Assembly (NCBI RefSeq): GCF_040655075.1
Contig: NZ_JBFAJC010000012.1
Location: forward strand, 1-64,000
Source: Actinoallomurus sp040655075
GTDB taxonomy: Bacteria; Actinomycetota; Actinomycetes; Streptosporangiales; Streptosporangiaceae
Reading direction: 5' to 3'
DNA: 64,000 nucleotides
In this document: positions 49,622-57,824 of the stretch, piece by piece
Layout: the number at the start of each line of letters is the position of its first letter
How positions within the stretch are numbered: position 1 is the stretch's first letter
Made by a program: the position numbers and the translations under genes
The notes under the pieces: model-generated
What the model saw: only the letters and a program-made list of their open reading frames with translations
What the model was told of the DNA's origin: nothing
The model's database searches: none

Positions 49622-50104
49622 TCACCGGCCGGACAGCCCGCGCAACGCGGCCACGATCGCCTCCGGCGGCGGCGGGCAACCCGGTACCTCGACATCCACC
49701 GGCACGAACTCAGAGACCGGACCGGCCACCCCATGCCCGCCGGCGAACATGCCGCAGTCACGGGCGCAGTCCCCCAGAGCCACCACCAGGCACGGACGCG
49801 GCGCCGCCTCGTAGGTCTTGCGCAGCGCATCCACCATGTTCCGAGTGACCGGGCCGGTCACCACCAACGCATCGGCGTGACGCGGGGAGGCCACCAGCCG
49901 TACCCCGTACCGCTCGGCGTCATAGACCGGGGAGAACGCCTGTCCGATCTCGATCTCACAGCCGTTGCACGACCCGGCGTCCACGTGCCGGACCTGCACC
50001 GACCCCGACACACGCTCGACCGCCTCGCCCTCAGCCCGTTCCGGCACCGGCGGCGCCGGCTCGGCGACTCGTCCCGTGCGGCAGATCTTGTCGATCAGAC
50101 CCAT
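49622..50104 (-). CDS. NuoB-like 20-kDa Fe-S subunit (Rv0082 type)
   Basis: A 160-residue complex I PSST/hydrogenase small-subunit-like protein. The ligands of the proximal 4Fe-4S cluster (N2-type) are all present: DAGSCNGCEIEIGQAF, ALGDCARDCGMFAGG and EVPGCPPPPEAIV. In contrast to the degenerate HycE, electron transfer capacity is thus kept. First structural gene of the operon, with an ArsR-type operator at 50224-50241 about 120 bases upstream. No ferredoxin-like (HycB/NuoI) gene is in the cluster. Confidence 0.9.
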   Translation of the reverse strand: MGLIDKICRTGRVAEPAPPVPERAEGEAVERVSGSVQVRHVDAGSCNGCEIEIGQAFSPVYDAERYGVRLVASPRHADALVVTGPVTRNMVDALRKTYEAAPRPCLVVALGDCARDCGMFAGGHGVAGPVSEFVPVDVEVPGCPPPPEAIVAALRGLSGR

Positions 50105-50456
50105 CCGGCTTCACCCACCCCACTCACCCCTGTACGCCTGCCGGGAAAGACCCACGTGCTGCCTGCGAATTCACCAGGCCACACGGCGATACGACCACGT
50201 ATCAGTGCATAGTCACATCGGCAGTTGCTAACTTTAGCAACAGTGCAGCCATGGCCAAGGCGTGGGGCGCGGGGTGCGCGGCGCGAGACGATCGTCGCGG
50301 CTTAACCGGCTCCGGTCACCGAGGCCGTAGGCCGGATCCGCGCGACCGGTACGGTGATCCGCGCCCAGGCGTCATTGGTCTGTTCGGTCAACGACGCCAA
50401 GCCGGCCGCCGTTCAGAAAGGATGATCGCTTCGCGGTCGGCCGTAGCGCCGCGATT
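50105..50456. other. Regulatory region between ArsR gene and Hyc-like operon
   Basis: A 352-base region without a gene. It contains the 18-bp palindrome at 50224-50241 and AT-richer sequence around 50190-50250, where the operon promoter probably lies. The right half shows nothing distinctive. Confidence 0.5.
50224..50241. promoter_or_regulatory. ArsR-family operator GTTGCTAA-N2-TTAGCAAC (site 1)
   Basis: An 18-base inverted repeat with perfect 8-bp arms and a CT centre, 120 bases upstream of the NuoB-like start. A second copy with three changes lies at 50893-50910, upstream of the ArsR gene. Likely bound by the ArsR protein between them. Confidence 0.75.
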
Positions 50457-50795
50457 TCAGTGGCCACCCGTCGAGGCCCGCAGGTCCTCCAGTAGCTCGG
50501 CCTGCCCCGAGAGCACACCGGTGAGGATGCGACGGGCCACGGCCAGCAGTTCGGCCACGTGTGGACTGGTCAACGAGTAGAAAACCGTGGAGCCCTCCTT
50601 GCGGGACACCACGAGATTCGCCCGCCGCAACACCGCCAGCTGCTGAGACAGATGCGCCGGCTCGATCCCGACCTCCGGCAGCATCTCCGACACCGAATGC
50701 TCGCGTTCGCTCAGCAACTCCAGCACCCGGATCCGGGCGGGATGCCCCAGCGTCTTGAAGAACTCCGCCTTCAACTGGTACAGCGGTCTGCTCAC
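50457..50795 (-). CDS. ArsR/SmtB-family regulator, Rv0081-like
   Basis: A 112-residue winged-helix regulator: LYQLKAEFFKTLGHPARIRV, LELLSEREHSVSEMLPEVGI, PAHLSQQLAVLRRANLVVSR, FYSLTSPHVAELLAVARRIL. Reads like M. tuberculosis Rv0081 along its whole length. No metal-binding cysteines are present, as in Rv0081. It heads the Hyc-like locus as in M. tuberculosis, where Rv0081 is a hypoxia-network regulator. The GTG at 50795 is chosen over one eight codons earlier because the homologous protein starts there. Confidence 0.88.
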   Translation of the reverse strand: MSRPLYQLKAEFFKTLGHPARIRVLELLSEREHSVSEMLPEVGIEPAHLSQQLAVLRRANLVVSRKEGSTVFYSLTSPHVAELLAVARRILTGVLSGQAELLEDLRASTGGH

Positions 50796-50892
50796 CGCGG
50801 CACCCCCTATCGTGGACACCCCAACGCCACCCTGTCAGCCGGCCGGACCTGGCGCCACCACGGTGGGACGACCAGGCATCACGACCTCAGCA

Positions 50893-50910
50893 ATTGCCAA
50901 CCTTAGCAAC
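50893..50910. promoter_or_regulatory. ArsR-family operator (site 2), autoregulatory
   Basis: ATTGCCAACCTTAGCAAC, 15 of 18 positions identical to site 1, about 100 bases upstream of the ArsR start. It suggests the regulator controls its own gene as well as the structural operon. Confidence 0.7.
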
Positions 50911-50970
50911 CATGTCTGTTTGCGGCGCGCCAGCAGCGAGTGCGGCAACGTCCGGGAACGGTAGCGCGCC

Positions 50971-52653
50971 TCAGCCGATGAGCTCCGCGCGGAGACGCGT
51001 CTTGAGGATCTTGCCGGCGGGGTTGCGCGGCAGCTCGTCCTCGCGGAACCAGACGTGGGCCGGCACCTTGAAGGCCGCGATCCGCTCGCCGAGGAACGCC
51101 CGCAGCTCCTCCGCAGTGACGGTCATCCCGGGCTGGAGGCGGACGACCGCGCCGACCTCCTCGCCGAGTACCTCGTGAGGCACCCCGATGACGGCGGCGT
51201 CGGCGACGGCCGGGTGCTCGTACATCGCCCCCTCGACCTCGGCGCAGTAGACGTTCTCCCCGCCGCGGATCAGCATGTCCTTGGCCCGGTCGACGATGTA
51301 GATGAAGCCCTCCGCGTCGACGCGGGCCAGGTCGCCGGTGTGGAACCAGCCGTCGTGGAACGCCTGGGCGGTGTCGCCCGGACGGTTCCAGTAGCCCTTG
51401 ATGACGTTCGGGCCCTTCACCAGCAGCTCGCCGACCTCGCCGATGGGCAGCTCCTCGCCCACCGGGTCGACGACCTTGACGTCCACCACCGGCACCGGCA
51501 GCCCGACGCTGTCGGGATGGGTCAGGTAATTGATCCCGCTGTTGTACGCGGTCACCGCCGACGTCTCGGTGAGGCCGTACCCGTTGTTCGGAACCCGCTC
51601 CGGGAGGAGCTCCTTGATCTTCTCGACGAGCGCGGGCGGCGCGGGCGCGCCACCGTACGAGACGGTCACGAGGCTGGAGGTGTCGTACTTGTCGAACTCC
51701 GGTGACGTGAGGACCTCCCACGCCATCGTCGGCACGCCGCCGAACCCCGTGACCTGCTCCCGCTCGATGAGCTGCAGCGCGCGCTCGGCGTCCCACTTGT
51801 ACATGAGCACGACGGTGCCGCCGAGGATGGCGCTGGCCACGAGGATCGCGTGGCAGCCGGTCGCGTGGAACAGCGGCACGTTCAGCAGGGTGACGCGCCG
51901 CTGCGGCGCGGACACCTCCTCGAGCGAGCGGCCCGCCTGCACGCCGGCGGCCATCATCGCGTACCCGAGGCAGAAGGTGTTCCCCGTGATGTTGCGCTGC
52001 GTGCCGAGCGCGCCCTTCGGCCGGCCCGTCGTCCCGGACGTGTAGAAGATGGTCGCGTCGTCCTCCGGCTCGATCTCCACCTCGGGAAGCGCCACGTCGG
52101 CGGTGACCTCGCCGAGCACCGCCTCGTACGCGTCCGTGCCGGGCGGCGGCGGGCCCTCGGCCCGTACGACGATCGTGGGGATGCCGAGCCCGGGCAGCGC
52201 GTCGGCGAGCCGGTCGGCACGCTCCTTGTCGGCGACGAGCAGCGTCGCGCCGCTGTCGCGCAGGCCGTACTCCAGCTCCGACGCCGTCCACCAGGCGTTG
52301 AGCGGGACGACGACGGCGCCGACGGCCGCGGCGCCGAAGAAGGCGACGGACCATTCGGGGAAGTTGCGCATGGCGATCGCGACCCGGTCGCCCTTGCGCA
52401 CGCCGTACCGTTCGACGAGGCGGCGCGCGAACGTCGCGGCGCGCCGGAAGTGCTCCTCGAAGGTCAGACGCTCGTCCTCGTGGACGATGAACGGCGCCTC
52501 GCCGTGGAACCGGGTGATCTCCAGGACGGACCGCAGCGACGGGGGAGCGTGCTTCCAGACGCGAGTCCGGACGCCGCGGATCTCGATCTCGTCCAGTTCG
52601 AACAGCTGCCCCGGAGCGGTCAGCTCGGCCCTGACGTCGTCCTGACTCTTCAT
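50971..52653 (-). CDS. Acyl-CoA synthetase (AMP-forming)
   Basis: A 560-residue ANL-family ligase: the ATP-binding P-loop TIFYTSGTTGRPKGALGT, the NNGYGLTETSAV motif, the hinge DGWFHTGDLARVDAEGFIYI, and the C-terminal catalytic Lys in PRNPAGKILKT. It activates an organic acid (medium-chain, aromatic or side-chain acid) to its CoA thioester. The ATG at 52653 has GGAGG five bases upstream. It is monocistronic and no catabolic box is seen upstream, so its link to the box regulon is not established. Confidence 0.9.
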   Translation of the reverse strand: MKSQDDVRAELTAPGQLFELDEIEIRGVRTRVWKHAPPSLRSVLEITRFHGEAPFIVHEDERLTFEEHFRRAATFARRLVERYGVRKGDRVAIAMRNFPEWSVAFFGAAAVGAVVVPLNAWWTASELEYGLRDSGATLLVADKERADRLADALPGLGIPTIVVRAEGPPPPGTDAYEAVLGEVTADVALPEVEIEPEDDATIFYTSGTTGRPKGALGTQRNITGNTFCLGYAMMAAGVQAGRSLEEVSAPQRRVTLLNVPLFHATGCHAILVASAILGGTVVLMYKWDAERALQLIEREQVTGFGGVPTMAWEVLTSPEFDKYDTSSLVTVSYGGAPAPPALVEKIKELLPERVPNNGYGLTETSAVTAYNSGINYLTHPDSVGLPVPVVDVKVVDPVGEELPIGEVGELLVKGPNVIKGYWNRPGDTAQAFHDGWFHTGDLARVDAEGFIYIVDRAKDMLIRGGENVYCAEVEGAMYEHPAVADAAVIGVPHEVLGEEVGAVVRLQPGMTVTAEELRAFLGERIAAFKVPAHVWFREDELPRNPAGKILKTRLRAELIG

Positions 52654-52718
52654 CGGCACCTCCGCCCCCGAACCCTACGATCCGAACGTCGTTCTGGACC
52701 AGTCCCCATGCGGCCGAC

Positions 52719-53528
52719 TCACGGCTTGCGGGCGACGCCGGCCCAGCAGACGGAGCGGGCGGGGTCGTCTCGCAGCGGGCTCGACGCCTCGTCCGGGCGC
52801 CACAGGGGGGTCCACACCACCCCCGGCTCGATCAGCTCCAGGTCCGCGAAGAACGCCTCGACCTGCGAGCGCGGCCGGACGTGGGCCGAGCTGGAGGTCT
52901 TGTAGTTCTCGTCCAGGGCCTGCTGCACCTCGTCGTCCCCGTCGTCGGTGCCGTGGGAGATCGCCAGGTGGCTGCCCGCCGGCAGCGGCTTCATGAGCCG
53001 GCGGACCAGATCGTACGGGTCCTCGGAGTCGGCGACGAAGTGCAGGACCGCCACCAGCATGAGGGCGACGGGCCGGTCGAGGTCCAGCAGCCGGCGCAGC
53101 TGCGGGTCGCCCAGGATCGCGTCCGGATCGCGCAGGTCGTGCCGCACGATCGTGGTCCCGTCGACGCCGTGCAGCATGTCCCGGCCATGGGCCAGCACGA
53201 CCGGGTCGTTGTCGATGTACACGATCCGGGACTCCGGCGCGACGCCCTGCACGATCTCGTGGACCTGGCCGTTGGAGGGCAGCCCGGTGCCGATGTCGAG
53301 GAACTGGCGCACGCCCGCCTCGGCCGCGAGGTAGCGGGTGGCGCGGCGCAGGAAGCCGCGGTTCTCCACCGCGGCGTCGCGCGCGCTGGGCAGGGCGGCC
53401 ATGGTGTTCTCCGCGACGACGCGGTCGGCGGGATAGTGGTCCTTGCCGCCAAGGATGTAGTTGTACACCCGCGCCGGGCTCGGAATGTCGGGCCGGAACT
53501 CGTCTTGCCGGTCGTCGCTGTCCGTCAC
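52719..53528 (-). CDS. SAM-dependent methyltransferase, SAV2177/DUF574 family
   Basis: A 269-residue protein: PDIPSPARVYNYILGGKDHY (family hallmark), ENRGFLRRATRYLAAEAGVR, QFLDIGTGLPSNGQVHEIVQ (SAM-binding motif I), RIVYIDNDPVVLAHG and VALMLVAVLHFVADSEDPYD. This family is very abundant in Streptomyces-like genomes, with unknown substrates. The GTG start at VTDSDDRQDE precedes the hallmark directly. It is divergent from the XRE/DUF397 pair, a frequent neighbourhood. Confidence 0.9.
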   Translation of the reverse strand: MTDSDDRQDEFRPDIPSPARVYNYILGGKDHYPADRVVAENTMAALPSARDAAVENRGFLRRATRYLAAEAGVRQFLDIGTGLPSNGQVHEIVQGVAPESRIVYIDNDPVVLAHGRDMLHGVDGTTIVRHDLRDPDAILGDPQLRRLLDLDRPVALMLVAVLHFVADSEDPYDLVRRLMKPLPAGSHLAISHGTDDGDDEVQQALDENYKTSSSAHVRPRSQVEAFFADLELIEPGVVWTPLWRPDEASSPLRDDPARSVCWAGVARKP

Positions 53529-53580
53529 GAGATGCCTTTGTCGCCGGTTATGTCGGAGGCGTTGATTTTTCCACGAACGC

Positions 53581-53623
53581 CCGTACTCGGCGGTCAGATC
53601 GGAGAACTCGCCGCCGAGTACGG
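53581..53623. repeat. Perfect 13-bp inverted repeat upstream of the methyltransferase
   Basis: CCGTACTCGGCGG (53581-53593) and CCGCCGAGTACGG (53611-53623) with a 17-base loop, 53 bases upstream of the methyltransferase start. In RNA on the minus strand it would be a very stable hairpin near the 5' end; it may be an attenuator-like element or a terminator for antisense transcription. Confidence 0.6.
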
Positions 53624-53692
53624 ACGTCGCGCGGGCGGCCTCGCGGCTCGCCCGCATCACCATCACACGCCTGGCCACGGCTGCTAATGGGA

Positions 53693-53765
53693 TTGCATCC
53701 AGCTATGGGATAGCATTGCGCCACGACGCTGACGATGCAAGCCCATGGGTGAATGAAATTGCATC
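53693..53765. promoter_or_regulatory. Repeated TTGCATC/GATGCAA half-sites before the XRE gene
   Basis: TTGCATC at 53693-53699, GATGCAA at 53734-53740 and TTGCATC at 53759-53765. The last two form a 7-bp inverted repeat with 18-base spacing. The site lies 60-130 bases before the XRE start in a locally AT-richer patch and may be its operator. Confidence 0.4.
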
Positions 53766-53825
53766 GGCGGTTGATCTTTGGGTCCGTGGAAGACTCTGGG
53801 GTCAGCCGCAAGGGAGGTCGAGGTC

Positions 53826-54680
53826 ATGGCGAACGCTGGAGCGAGCGGGCCGACGGCGCTGCGCATCCTTCTCGGATCGGAGCTGCGCCGGCTTCGGGAG
53901 AAGTCGGGCGTCACCTCGGTCGCGGCGGCCAAGGCGATCGGCGGATCCGAGTCGAAGATCAGCCGGATGGAGCTCGGCCGCAGCGGTTTCAAGGAGGCGG
54001 ACGTCGCGATCCTCCTGTCGCTGTACGGGATCACCGACGCGGAGGAGCGCGACCAGCTGCTGTCCCTCGCCCGCCGGGCCAACCAGCCCGGCTGGTGGCA
54101 CAGCTACGGTGACGTCCTGCCGTCGTGGTTCCAGTCCTACATCGGCCTGGAGCAGGCGGCGTCCCGCATCCGGACGTACGAGCCGCAGTTCGTCCCCGGC
54201 CTGTTGCAGACCGAGGACTACGCCGGGGCCGTCATCTCCCTGGGCGACTTCCAGCCCGAGGAGATAGAGCGCCGGGTCGCGCTGCGGGCCACGCGACAGC
54301 GGAAGTTCCGCGACGGCGCGCTGCGGCTGTGGGCCGTGATCGACGAGATCGCGCTGCGGCGGCCCGTCGGCGGACCCGAGGTGCTCCGCGGCCAGCTGGA
54401 GTACCTCATGGCCGCCGCGAAGCAGCCCGGTCTCACGCTCCAGGTCACGCCGTTCGCCGCGAGCGCGAAGCACGCCGCACCCGGTGGGTTCACCATCATG
54501 CGGTTCGCCGATCCGCAACTGCCCGACGTGGTCTACGTCGAGCAGCTCGGCAACGCGCTTTACCTCGACAAGCGCGAGGACGTCGACCGCTACACCCTCG
54601 CCATGGATCGTCTCAGCGTCATCAGCGCCACCCCCGACGAGTCAATCGACATCATCGGCACGATCCTGGAGGGCATCTGA
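53826..54680 (+). CDS. XRE-family regulator with DUF5753 domain
   Basis: A 284-residue protein: HTH_31 type DNA-binding domain (ILLGSELRRLREKSGVTSVA, AIGGSESKISRMELGRSGFK) and a DUF5753 C-terminal domain (FVPGLLQTEDYAGAVISLGD, ALRATRQRKFRDG, RLWAVIDEIALRRPVGGPEV, VTPFAASAKHAAPGGFTIMR). Streptomyces and Actinomadura encode dozens of such proteins, typically just upstream of a DUF397 gene, as here (TGATG overlap). The ATG at 53826 has GGAGGTCGAGGTC upstream. Confidence 0.93.
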   Translation: MANAGASGPTALRILLGSELRRLREKSGVTSVAAAKAIGGSESKISRMELGRSGFKEADVAILLSLYGITDAEERDQLLSLARRANQPGWWHSYGDVLPSWFQSYIGLEQAASRIRTYEPQFVPGLLQTEDYAGAVISLGDFQPEEIERRVALRATRQRKFRDGALRLWAVIDEIALRRPVGGPEVLRGQLEYLMAAAKQPGLTLQVTPFAASAKHAAPGGFTIMRFADPQLPDVVYVEQLGNALYLDKREDVDRYTLAMDRLSVISATPDESIDIIGTILEGI

Positions 54681-54775
54681 TGCGCACCGACGACCTGTGG
54701 CGAAAGAGCTCCAAGAGCACCCCGGAAGGCAACTGCGTCGAGGTCCGCGTCGCGGAGGCGCGCCCGCTCGGCTGA
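54680..54775 (+). CDS. Short DUF397 protein (truncated form)
   Basis: 31 residues: MRTDDLWRKSSKSTPEGNC, VEVRVAEARPLG. This is the conserved first half of DUF397 (W-RKSS-S-x-x-GNCVEV). Normal members are 60-75 residues and continue with an RDSKDP and a W-x-x-F-x-x block; neither follows in any frame. Overlaps the XRE stop. It is either a truncated remnant or a shortened functional form. Confidence 0.7.
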   Translation: MRTDDLWRKSSKSTPEGNCVEVRVAEARPLG

Positions 54776-54830
54776 CACGCCGCAGCACGGAAGTGGAGCA
54801 TCCCGCTACGCTCCGTGTACGGTGCGGGCC

Positions 54831-55034
54831 GTGGAGAACCTGCGGATAGGCGTGGTCGACATCGCCCACGACGACCAGACCACCAACGATCACCTGTCCT
54901 GTGCGGTGTGCACGTGGCGGCTGGGGGTGTCGCCCCGCGAGTACGCGCTGCGCCTCGCCCGCCGCCACGACGAGTCACACCAGAGCGGTGCGGGGCACGA
55001 GGGCGCCAGGCCCGGTGTCGCGGGCGCCTCCTGA
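54831..55034 (+). CDS. Small hypothetical protein with CxxC
   Basis: 67 residues from a GTG: MENLRIGVVDIAHDDQTTND, HLSCAVCTWRLGVSPREYAL, then a charged tail. A single CAVC motif could bind metal. There is weak evidence of coding beyond the open frame; no ribosome site is clear. It lies between DUF397 and the ADP-ribosylglycohydrolase gene. Confidence 0.35.
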   Translation: MENLRIGVVDIAHDDQTTNDHLSCAVCTWRLGVSPREYALRLARRHDESHQSGAGHEGARPGVAGAS

Positions 55035-55095
55035 TCAGGAGGTCTCATATCGAGCCGCCTTGATCGGAGATCCGCCGGGCGCCCGGCCGGACCGG

Positions 55096-56037
55096 TCAGC
55101 GCGTGGCGGCCCCTTCGGCGAGCCGGGTCAGGTCGTCCGCGCCCAGGCCCGGCCAGCCGTGCACCTTCTCGCGCCAGGTGCCCGGTACGGCGCGCGCGCC
55201 GTACCGGGCACCGAGCAGCGCCCCGGCGATCGCCGCGACCGTGTCCGTGTCGTTGCCCGCCCGCACCGCGGCGACCAGCCCGTCCGGCAGACTCCCGGCG
55301 CGAATGACGGCGGACCAGGCGGCCTGCAGCGCCGGCACGACGAACCCGTTCGGGCTGAAGTGAGAAGGCGGCGCGGTCTCGGCGTCGCGCAGCCAGGAGG
55401 CCCAGCGGTCGCGGCGGTCGGCGGGAAGCAGGTCCAGACCTTCGCGCACGCCGTCGAGGCTCGCGTCCAGCACCGCTCGCCGTACGCCGGAGCACCACAG
55501 CACGCAGGCGTCCCCCGCCAGGTCGTCGAAGTGGGTAAGGGAACTGACCAGGCGCGCGGCCTCCGTCAGGCCCGCCGGATCGGCGAGATAGGGGAGTGCG
55601 ACGACCCCGGTCCGCATGAGCGAGCCGTTCCCGGCGGTACGCCCCGTCTTGCGGTGCAGGTCCGCGGAGGCCTCCCGCATGGCCCGCGACAGCCCGCCGG
55701 CCCGTGCAGCGGCCGCCAGCACGCCGGACGTCTGCAGGCCGACGTCGCTCGCGCCCTCGTGGAACCACCGGAGGAAGCGCTCGGCGATCCCGTCGAGGGC
55801 CGCATCGGAACGCAGGTCGCCGCCCATCGCGGCGACCTCGGCCACGCAGACCTGCATCTGGGTGTCGTCGCTGTACTCCCCGGGCGCGTACGGGCCCAGT
55901 CCGCCGCCGATCATCTCCGGCACGGCCGTGTCCGGCAGCCGCTCGGCGAACTCGTACGGCACGCCGAGCGCGTCTCCGCAGGCCGCGCCGAGCAGTACGC
56001 CCGCGGCCCGGTCTCGCTGTTCATTCGTGAGCATCAT
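55096..56037 (-). CDS. ADP-ribosylglycohydrolase family protein
   Basis: A 313-residue all-helical ARH/DraG-type protein. The Mg2+-binding motifs are present: AAGVLLGAACGDALGVPYEF, PGEYSDDTQMQVCVAEVAAM (first metal site) and VRAGNDTDTVAAIAGALLGA (second). It removes ADP-ribose from protein or small molecules. Two adjacent ATGs make the start uncertain by one codon. It is convergent to the DUF397 side and appears monocistronic. Confidence 0.9.
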   Translation of the reverse strand: MMLTNEQRDRAAGVLLGAACGDALGVPYEFAERLPDTAVPEMIGGGLGPYAPGEYSDDTQMQVCVAEVAAMGGDLRSDAALDGIAERFLRWFHEGASDVGLQTSGVLAAAARAGGLSRAMREASADLHRKTGRTAGNGSLMRTGVVALPYLADPAGLTEAARLVSSLTHFDDLAGDACVLWCSGVRRAVLDASLDGVREGLDLLPADRRDRWASWLRDAETAPPSHFSPNGFVVPALQAAWSAVIRAGSLPDGLVAAVRAGNDTDTVAAIAGALLGARYGARAVPGTWREKVHGWPGLGADDLTRLAEGAATR

Positions 56038-56140
56038 GAGTACCGACGTTCGCGTCGCCGTGGTGGTTCCCGGAGCGGCGGGGTCCTGCTCGGACCGGTC
56101 GCCGCCGCCCGCGACGACGCGGGCGGCGGACGAAGGCCTC

Positions 56141-57670
56141 TCAGCCCTGCGCTCCGGTCAGCCGCTCAACCTCCCGCGCGTGCGCGTCGGCGTCGGCGCG
56201 GGCGGCGCGTGGATTCCACCGGCCGGCCAGCGGCAGCATGAGGACGAGGAAGAGCAGCTCGGCGACGATGCAGATCCACCACCAGGACTGCCACTGGTGC
56301 GGCGCGTCGGCCGCCGCCTTCTTGAGCTCGCCCAGTTCGTGCAGCAGCGTGGGCGGCGGAGCCGTGCCGGCCGGCACCTTCTTCGCCGCGGCCAGCACCT
56401 CTGGGGCGCGCGTCAGCGTGTCGACGGCGCCGACCACGTACGGGAGGACGAAGTAGGAGACGCACACGACGATCCGCAGGATCCAGCCCCAGATGGCCAG
56501 GCCGGTCGCGGTCAGGGCGGGGTTCCGCCGCTCGATCGTCTCCGTGAACGCCGCCATCCATGGCGTGTACGCCACGCCCAGGCCGACGGCGAGCAGGCTG
56601 ATGATCCAGATGAGGGTGCCCGCGCTCGTGTGCGGATGGGTCGTCCGGGTCATGAACAGGAACGTCATGACCGCCGCGAGGAGCGTGCCCCCCACGATGA
56701 AGGGCTTGCGCACCCGAAGGCGGTCCGAGACGACGCCCACGATGACGAGGGCGACCGCGTTCATCGCCCAGTACCAGCTGTTGACCCCGTTGGCCCGTGC
56801 GGTCGTGAGTCCGAAGTTCGAGGTCAGGTAGATGGTGAAGAACGCGACGGCGGTGTAGTAGATGAGCAGGAAGACGCTGACGCCGAGCGCCGGCGCGAGG
56901 ACGTCGAGGCGTGCCATCTGCCTCCACGGGTGGCGCAGATCGGCCTGCTGCTCCGCCGTATCCGCCCGGGCCTCGACCAGCGCGCGGTCCGCGACGCTCA
57001 CCATCACCTGGTCGCGGAGCCCGGGCCGCAGCTCCCGCAGCCCGAACAGCGCGACGGCGAACGCCACCAGCCCGACGACGCCGACGATGTAGTACTGGCT
57101 GGACCAGGAGTCGTCGAACCGCGGCAGGGTGCGGTTGGCCACGAAGCTGACGACCAGGCTTCCGATCACCGGTCCGAGCGTCCAGAAGCCCATCGCGGAG
57201 GCGCGGCCGATCTGCGGTGAGAAGTCGCGGACCAGCGCGGGGGTGGCCACCAGGCACATGCCCTCGACGAGGCCGGTCAGGATGGTGACGACCGCGAACG
57301 TCGTCTTGTTCGGGGCGAGCGGCGTCAGGAGCGTCAGCAGGCCCGTGCCCAGCAGACCGTACGTCACGAGGTTGGCGCGGCCCCACCGGTCGGCGATGCC
57401 GGCGGCCAGCGACCCGAAGGCCCCGACCAGGTTGGCGAACACGAGCACGTTCACGTAGTAGAGGAACGACATCTTGAAGTGCGCCAGCATCAGCGGGGCG
57501 ACGCCGCCCGCGACGTAGAGCTCGTAGTACAGGACGATCGTGACGAACACCGCCACGGCCAGGTACCGGTAGCGGGCCGCGGTGTCGGGGTAGCGGTCCA
57601 GGCCGCGCTCCCACAGCCGGTGCGCGGAGAAGCCGTTGGACGGGGTCGTGGTCGGATCGGCGGGGGCCAT
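56141..57670 (-). CDS. MFS transporter (sugar/aromatic-acid transporter-like)
   Basis: A 509-residue carrier with 12 predicted helices: FKMSFLYYVNVLVFANLVGA, AAGIADRWGRANLVTYGLLG (motif A: DRWGR), LVEGMCLVATPALVRDFSPQ, VVSDRLRVRKPFIVGGTLLA (repeat of motif A), GVAYTPWMAAFTETIERRNP. Two cytoplasmic-end insertions (residues about 420-450) are longer than usual. It is divergent from a TetR gene followed by an acyl-CoA synthetase, suggesting uptake of an acid that is then activated. The ATG at 57670 has GAGG upstream. Confidence 0.85.
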   Translation of the reverse strand: MAPADPTTTPSNGFSAHRLWERGLDRYPDTAARYRYLAVAVFVTIVLYYELYVAGGVAPLMLAHFKMSFLYYVNVLVFANLVGAFGSLAAGIADRWGRANLVTYGLLGTGLLTLLTPLAPNKTTFAVVTILTGLVEGMCLVATPALVRDFSPQIGRASAMGFWTLGPVIGSLVVSFVANRTLPRFDDSWSSQYYIVGVVGLVAFAVALFGLRELRPGLRDQVMVSVADRALVEARADTAEQQADLRHPWRQMARLDVLAPALGVSVFLLIYYTAVAFFTIYLTSNFGLTTARANGVNSWYWAMNAVALVIVGVVSDRLRVRKPFIVGGTLLAAVMTFLFMTRTTHPHTSAGTLIWIISLLAVGLGVAYTPWMAAFTETIERRNPALTATGLAIWGWILRIVVCVSYFVLPYVVGAVDTLTRAPEVLAAAKKVPAGTAPPPTLLHELGELKKAAADAPHQWQSWWWICIVAELLFLVLMLPLAGRWNPRAARADADAHAREVERLTGAQG

Positions 57671-57748
57671 GGCCACCTCGTTTCCTACAGGCCGACGTGT
57701 CGGAGCGTCATGGCGCTCCGCCCCCGAGGAAGGACGAACCGAATCCAG

Positions 57749-57768
57749 GTGAATAAGCGTTCATTCAC
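57749..57768. promoter_or_regulatory. TetR operator GTGAAT-N8-ATTCAC
   Basis: A perfect 6-bp inverted repeat between the divergent MFS and TetR genes, containing GTGAATAAGCGTTCATTCAC. Spacing and size suit a TetR dimer, and the sequence overlaps the probable MFS promoter. Confidence 0.7.
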
Positions 57769-57824
57769 GTTAGGGAAATTAGTACGCTCGGGTCTGTCGG
57801 CCGTCAAGACGAGGAGCCGCGCAC

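Noticed and set aside
52660..52715. Catabolic box upstream of the acyl-CoA synthetase at 50971
   Set aside because: TCTGGACCAGT is palindromic but does not align with the box consensus or its spacing.
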